Source: an uncultured Bacteroidales bacterium (GTDB lineage: Bacteria > Bacteroidota > Bacteroidia > Bacteroidales > Paludibacteraceae). From it: a stretch of DNA of 7,369 nucleotides. The stretch is taken from contig CAIUKZ010000531.1 in assembly GCA_903899865.1 (NCBI GenBank), positions 1-7,369 on the forward strand, in the 5' to 3' direction. Shown piece by piece: positions 6,381-7,369 of the stretch. Position numbers and translations under genes: made by a program. The notes below the pieces were generated by a model, which made no database searches, was not told the DNA's origin, and saw only the letters and a list, made by a program, of their open reading frames with translations. Each line of letters opens with the position of its first letter. Position 1 is the stretch's first letter.

Positions 6381-6677
6381 AGAATAACATCACTTCTTCG
6401 CACCGAGCAGACGCAAAACAAGCTATGTAGGCGTAATCGAAATGCCACCAAAAGCCAATCAGCTCACATGTACGGAACCACAGTGGACATCTCCTACAAA
6501 AATTTTTATTGCACGCATTCAAAAGAATTGGTCTACAATCAAGAGGCGGTACGCACACTCACCAATGTGCTGATAGAGATGAGAAAAGAGTGTAAATTTC
6601 TTGCTGTAAGAGAGCATAAGCAATCTTGTTTTCACCTCACAGTGGTAGTATGCCAACCACTTCCTGAGGAGAACTAG
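5946..6677 (+). pseudogene. DUF5715-like (M15-type fold) protein gene interrupted by an in-frame TAA
   Basis: One frame of 243 codons runs from ATG 5946 to TAG 6675-6677 and is broken only by TAA 6378-6380 (codon 145). Before the stop it has an N-terminal signal or anchor segment (about 4-23), the segment FNDLNWEHLVHAKHNGI (56-72) and PYLIPEAVDMLNEIG (114-128). Immediately after the stop it resumes with RITSLLRTEQT. Then comes SQSAHMYGTTVDISY, which matches the S-x-H-x-x-G-x-x-x-D motif of M15/VanY-like zinc peptidases (His174, Asp181), and CFHLTV with a third likely ligand, His230. The order and spacing fit the DUF5715 family of Bacteroidota as I recall it, at about normal length. A frame kept for 98 codons after the stop points to a recent nonsense mutation, a base-call error or readthrough. 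If not read through, the product lacks every zinc ligand. Confidence 0.75.
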
Positions 6678-6697
6678 CATTAAAAATGCCACTGAAA

Positions 6698-6729
6698 TTT
6701 CATCACAACCTATTTTTTCACTAACTTTG
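6698..6729 (+). promoter_or_regulatory. Promoter of the tRNA-Lys gene
   Basis: TAACTTTG (6722-6729) is a full -7 consensus match, 25 nt before the tRNA 5' end. The -33 element is only a partial match (TTT at 6698-6700, 21-nt spacer). The spacing leaves a short 5' trailer for RNase P to remove. Confidence 0.5.
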
Positions 6730-6754
6730 CACCCACATAACCAAAGTACATGTT

Positions 6755-6830
6755 GACTTAGTAGCTCAGTTGGTAGAGCAACAGACTCTTAATCTGTGGG
6801 TCGTGGGTTCGACCCCCACCTGGGTCACCA
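6755..6830 (+). tRNA. tRNA-Lys (anticodon CTT)
   Basis: A full cloverleaf folds. The acceptor arm is GACTTAG (6755-6761) with CTGGGTC (6820-6826), including two G-T pairs. The D arm is GCTC/GAGC. The anticodon arm is ACAGA/TCTGT with loop CTCTTAA, which places CTT at 6788-6790. The T arm is GTGGG/CCCAC with the invariant TTCGA loop start (6808-6812). The discriminator is A6827 and CCA is encoded at 6828-6830. The anticodon CTT reads AAG, so this is the minor lysine tRNA of an AT-rich genome that mainly uses AAA. It stands alone and appears functional. Confidence 0.97.
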
Positions 6831-6833
6831 TCC

Positions 6834-6874
6834 GAAAAGCGTAATCTACTATAAAATAGAAGTTTACGCTTTTC
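6834..6874 (+). terminator. Long imperfect hairpin after tRNA-Lys
   Basis: GAAAAGCGTAA (6834-6844) pairs with TTACGCTTTTC (6864-6874). The stem continues inward through two single mismatches to CTAT/ATAG around an AAA loop. It begins 4 nt after CCA. The 3' arm ends CTTTTC, followed by TATTTTAC, so the T-rich end could act as an intrinsic terminator for the tRNA. The near symmetry would also serve a gene approaching from the - strand side. Confidence 0.6.
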
Positions 6875-6888
6875 TATTTTACATATTT

Positions 6889-6931
6889 GCACAACATTCG
6901 CACAACATGCAATTTCATGAACTGAATTGCA
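6889..6931. repeat. Short direct and inverted repeats downstream of tRNA-Lys
   Basis: GCACAACAT occurs at 6889-6897 and again at 6900-6908, an 11-nt period. TGCAATT (6908-6914) and AATTGCA (6925-6931) form a 7-bp inverted repeat starting at the last base of the second copy. The position beside a tRNA recalls integrase arm sites, but no integrase gene and no duplicated tRNA 3' end are visible in the window. Confidence 0.35.
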
Positions 6932-6957
6932 AATGGTTTTAAAACTCATCTGCCATT

Positions 6958-7257
6958 CTACACAACCCCCTCCTTTCCTGTCTTAGGCCGCAAATTAAAC
7001 ATCTGACTGTGATATTGTTTGCTGTAGTAAAATTGGCTGTAAGGCTCTGCATAGCCCTCTGAACACTATTTCATTTACGTCCCTCCCATTGGGTAAATAG
7101 ATATAAGCCAACATTCTGCCATAAACATCAAACTAATTTTTACTTTCTTTTTTACGGTCAACTTTGTGCCTGGTAGAATAAGCTTAATCAGAAAATTGAA
7201 CGATTGACAACCAAGCACCATTAAAATTTGACTTAAATCTGTGATTCCCGCTCGTCT
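6958..7257 (-). pseudogene. Decayed thermonuclease (staphylococcal nuclease-like) gene, frameshifted
   Basis: Read right to left, three pieces of one SNase-like domain appear in two alternating frames. First, ILPGTKLTVKKKVKIS (7179-7132). Then DVYGRMLAYIYLPNG running into RDVNEIVF (7129-7061), which matches the D-x-Y-G-R-x-L-A-Y-I-Y...V-N-E core of S. aureus nuclease, including the catalytic Arg of YGR. Then EGYAEPYSQFYYSKQ onward to TAG 6958-6960. The middle piece is offset from the outer two, so the two changes cancel: a net 1-nt loss near 7130 and a 2-nt loss near 7058, where AGAGGG may have been AGAGAGGG. An in-frame TGA at 7258-7260 closes the frame upstream. Intact homologues are phosphodiesterases for DNA/RNA, usually exported. 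The N-terminal half lies beyond or is unrecognisable. This is a relic, not a working gene. Confidence 0.68.
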
Positions 7258-7260
7258 TCA

Positions 7261-7369
7261 ATTAATTTTCTACTTAGCTTTTTTCCAGTAGAATCCATAA
7301 CCAAATGCTAACTACTTATTTTGAGGTGTTGAAAATAAATTTTAGTATTACGCCATCCCTACCAACAAC
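7261..7369. other. Window end: no intact gene, possible remains of the nuclease 5' half
   Basis: On the - strand the edge opens with VVGRDGVILKFIFNTSK, ending at TAA 7316-7318, and a second short frame reads MDSTGKKLSRKLIEDE from 7298. Both could be fragments of the upstream half of the nuclease gene (the region with V-x-D-G-D-T and I-D-x-P-E motifs), but the match is too weak to assert. Nothing on the + strand looks coding. Confidence 0.25.

Noticed and set aside
6373..6558. - strand 61-codon frame antisense to the DUF5715-like gene
   Set aside because: It is antisense to conserved coding sequence and shows no features of its own.
6468..6677. Independent 69-codon gene starting at the ATG at 6468
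   Set aside because: It is in the same frame as the gene at 5946, and the conserved sequence extends upstream of this ATG (RITSLLRT...SQSAH), so it is the 3' part of the interrupted gene.
6758..6949. - strand 63-codon frame ending in a chain read from the antisense of the tRNA (contains GGGRTHDPQIK)
   Set aside because: It is the reverse complement of the tRNA-Lys and its terminator hairpin. This residue string is a known kind of artefact from antisense tRNA frames.

Overview
The window looks like a chromosomal segment of a Bacteroidota bacterium, probably class Bacteroidia. It is AT-rich. Several upstream regions carry the -33 TTTG / -7 TAnnTTTG promoter type of this phylum, and genes start without strong Shine-Dalgarno sequences. 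The protein families also fit: a DUF5715-type protein, a Bacteroidia-style sugar nucleotidyltransferase next to galE, and a class I phosphomannose isomerase.

Layout, left to right. Positions 1-66 are the 3' tail of an unidentified + strand gene. Three small + strand genes follow: an NmrA-like NAD(P)-binding oxidoreductase (105-974), a DUF1761 membrane protein (1073-1501) and a chagasin-like (I42) peptidase inhibitor (1863-2162). The inhibitor gene has a 361-nt upstream region containing a good promoter, a 14-bp palindrome over its -33 box and a leader hairpin. Three - strand genes come next, transcribed right to left: a sugar-phosphate nucleotidyltransferase (5421-4513), galE (4445-3411) and manA (3268-2297). 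Together they form a nucleotide-sugar/hexose-phosphate cluster. A perfect 10-bp inverted repeat with a following T-rich stretch lies between the first two and could reduce readthrough. A 524-nt divergent intergenic region then precedes a DUF5715-like gene on the + strand (5946-6677). That gene is interrupted by a single in-frame TAA at codon 145, yet its frame and zinc-ligand motifs stay intact after the stop. A tRNA-Lys(CTT) with its own -7 box sits at 6755-6830, followed by a long imperfect hairpin.

The last 400 nt have no intact gene. On the - strand they hold a decayed staphylococcal-nuclease-like (thermonuclease) gene with at least two compensating frame changes. The two most notable observations are the nonsense-interrupted DUF5715 gene and this hidden nuclease pseudogene. 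I found no CRISPR array, insertion sequence or intact mobile element, and no convincing previously undescribed multi-gene system.
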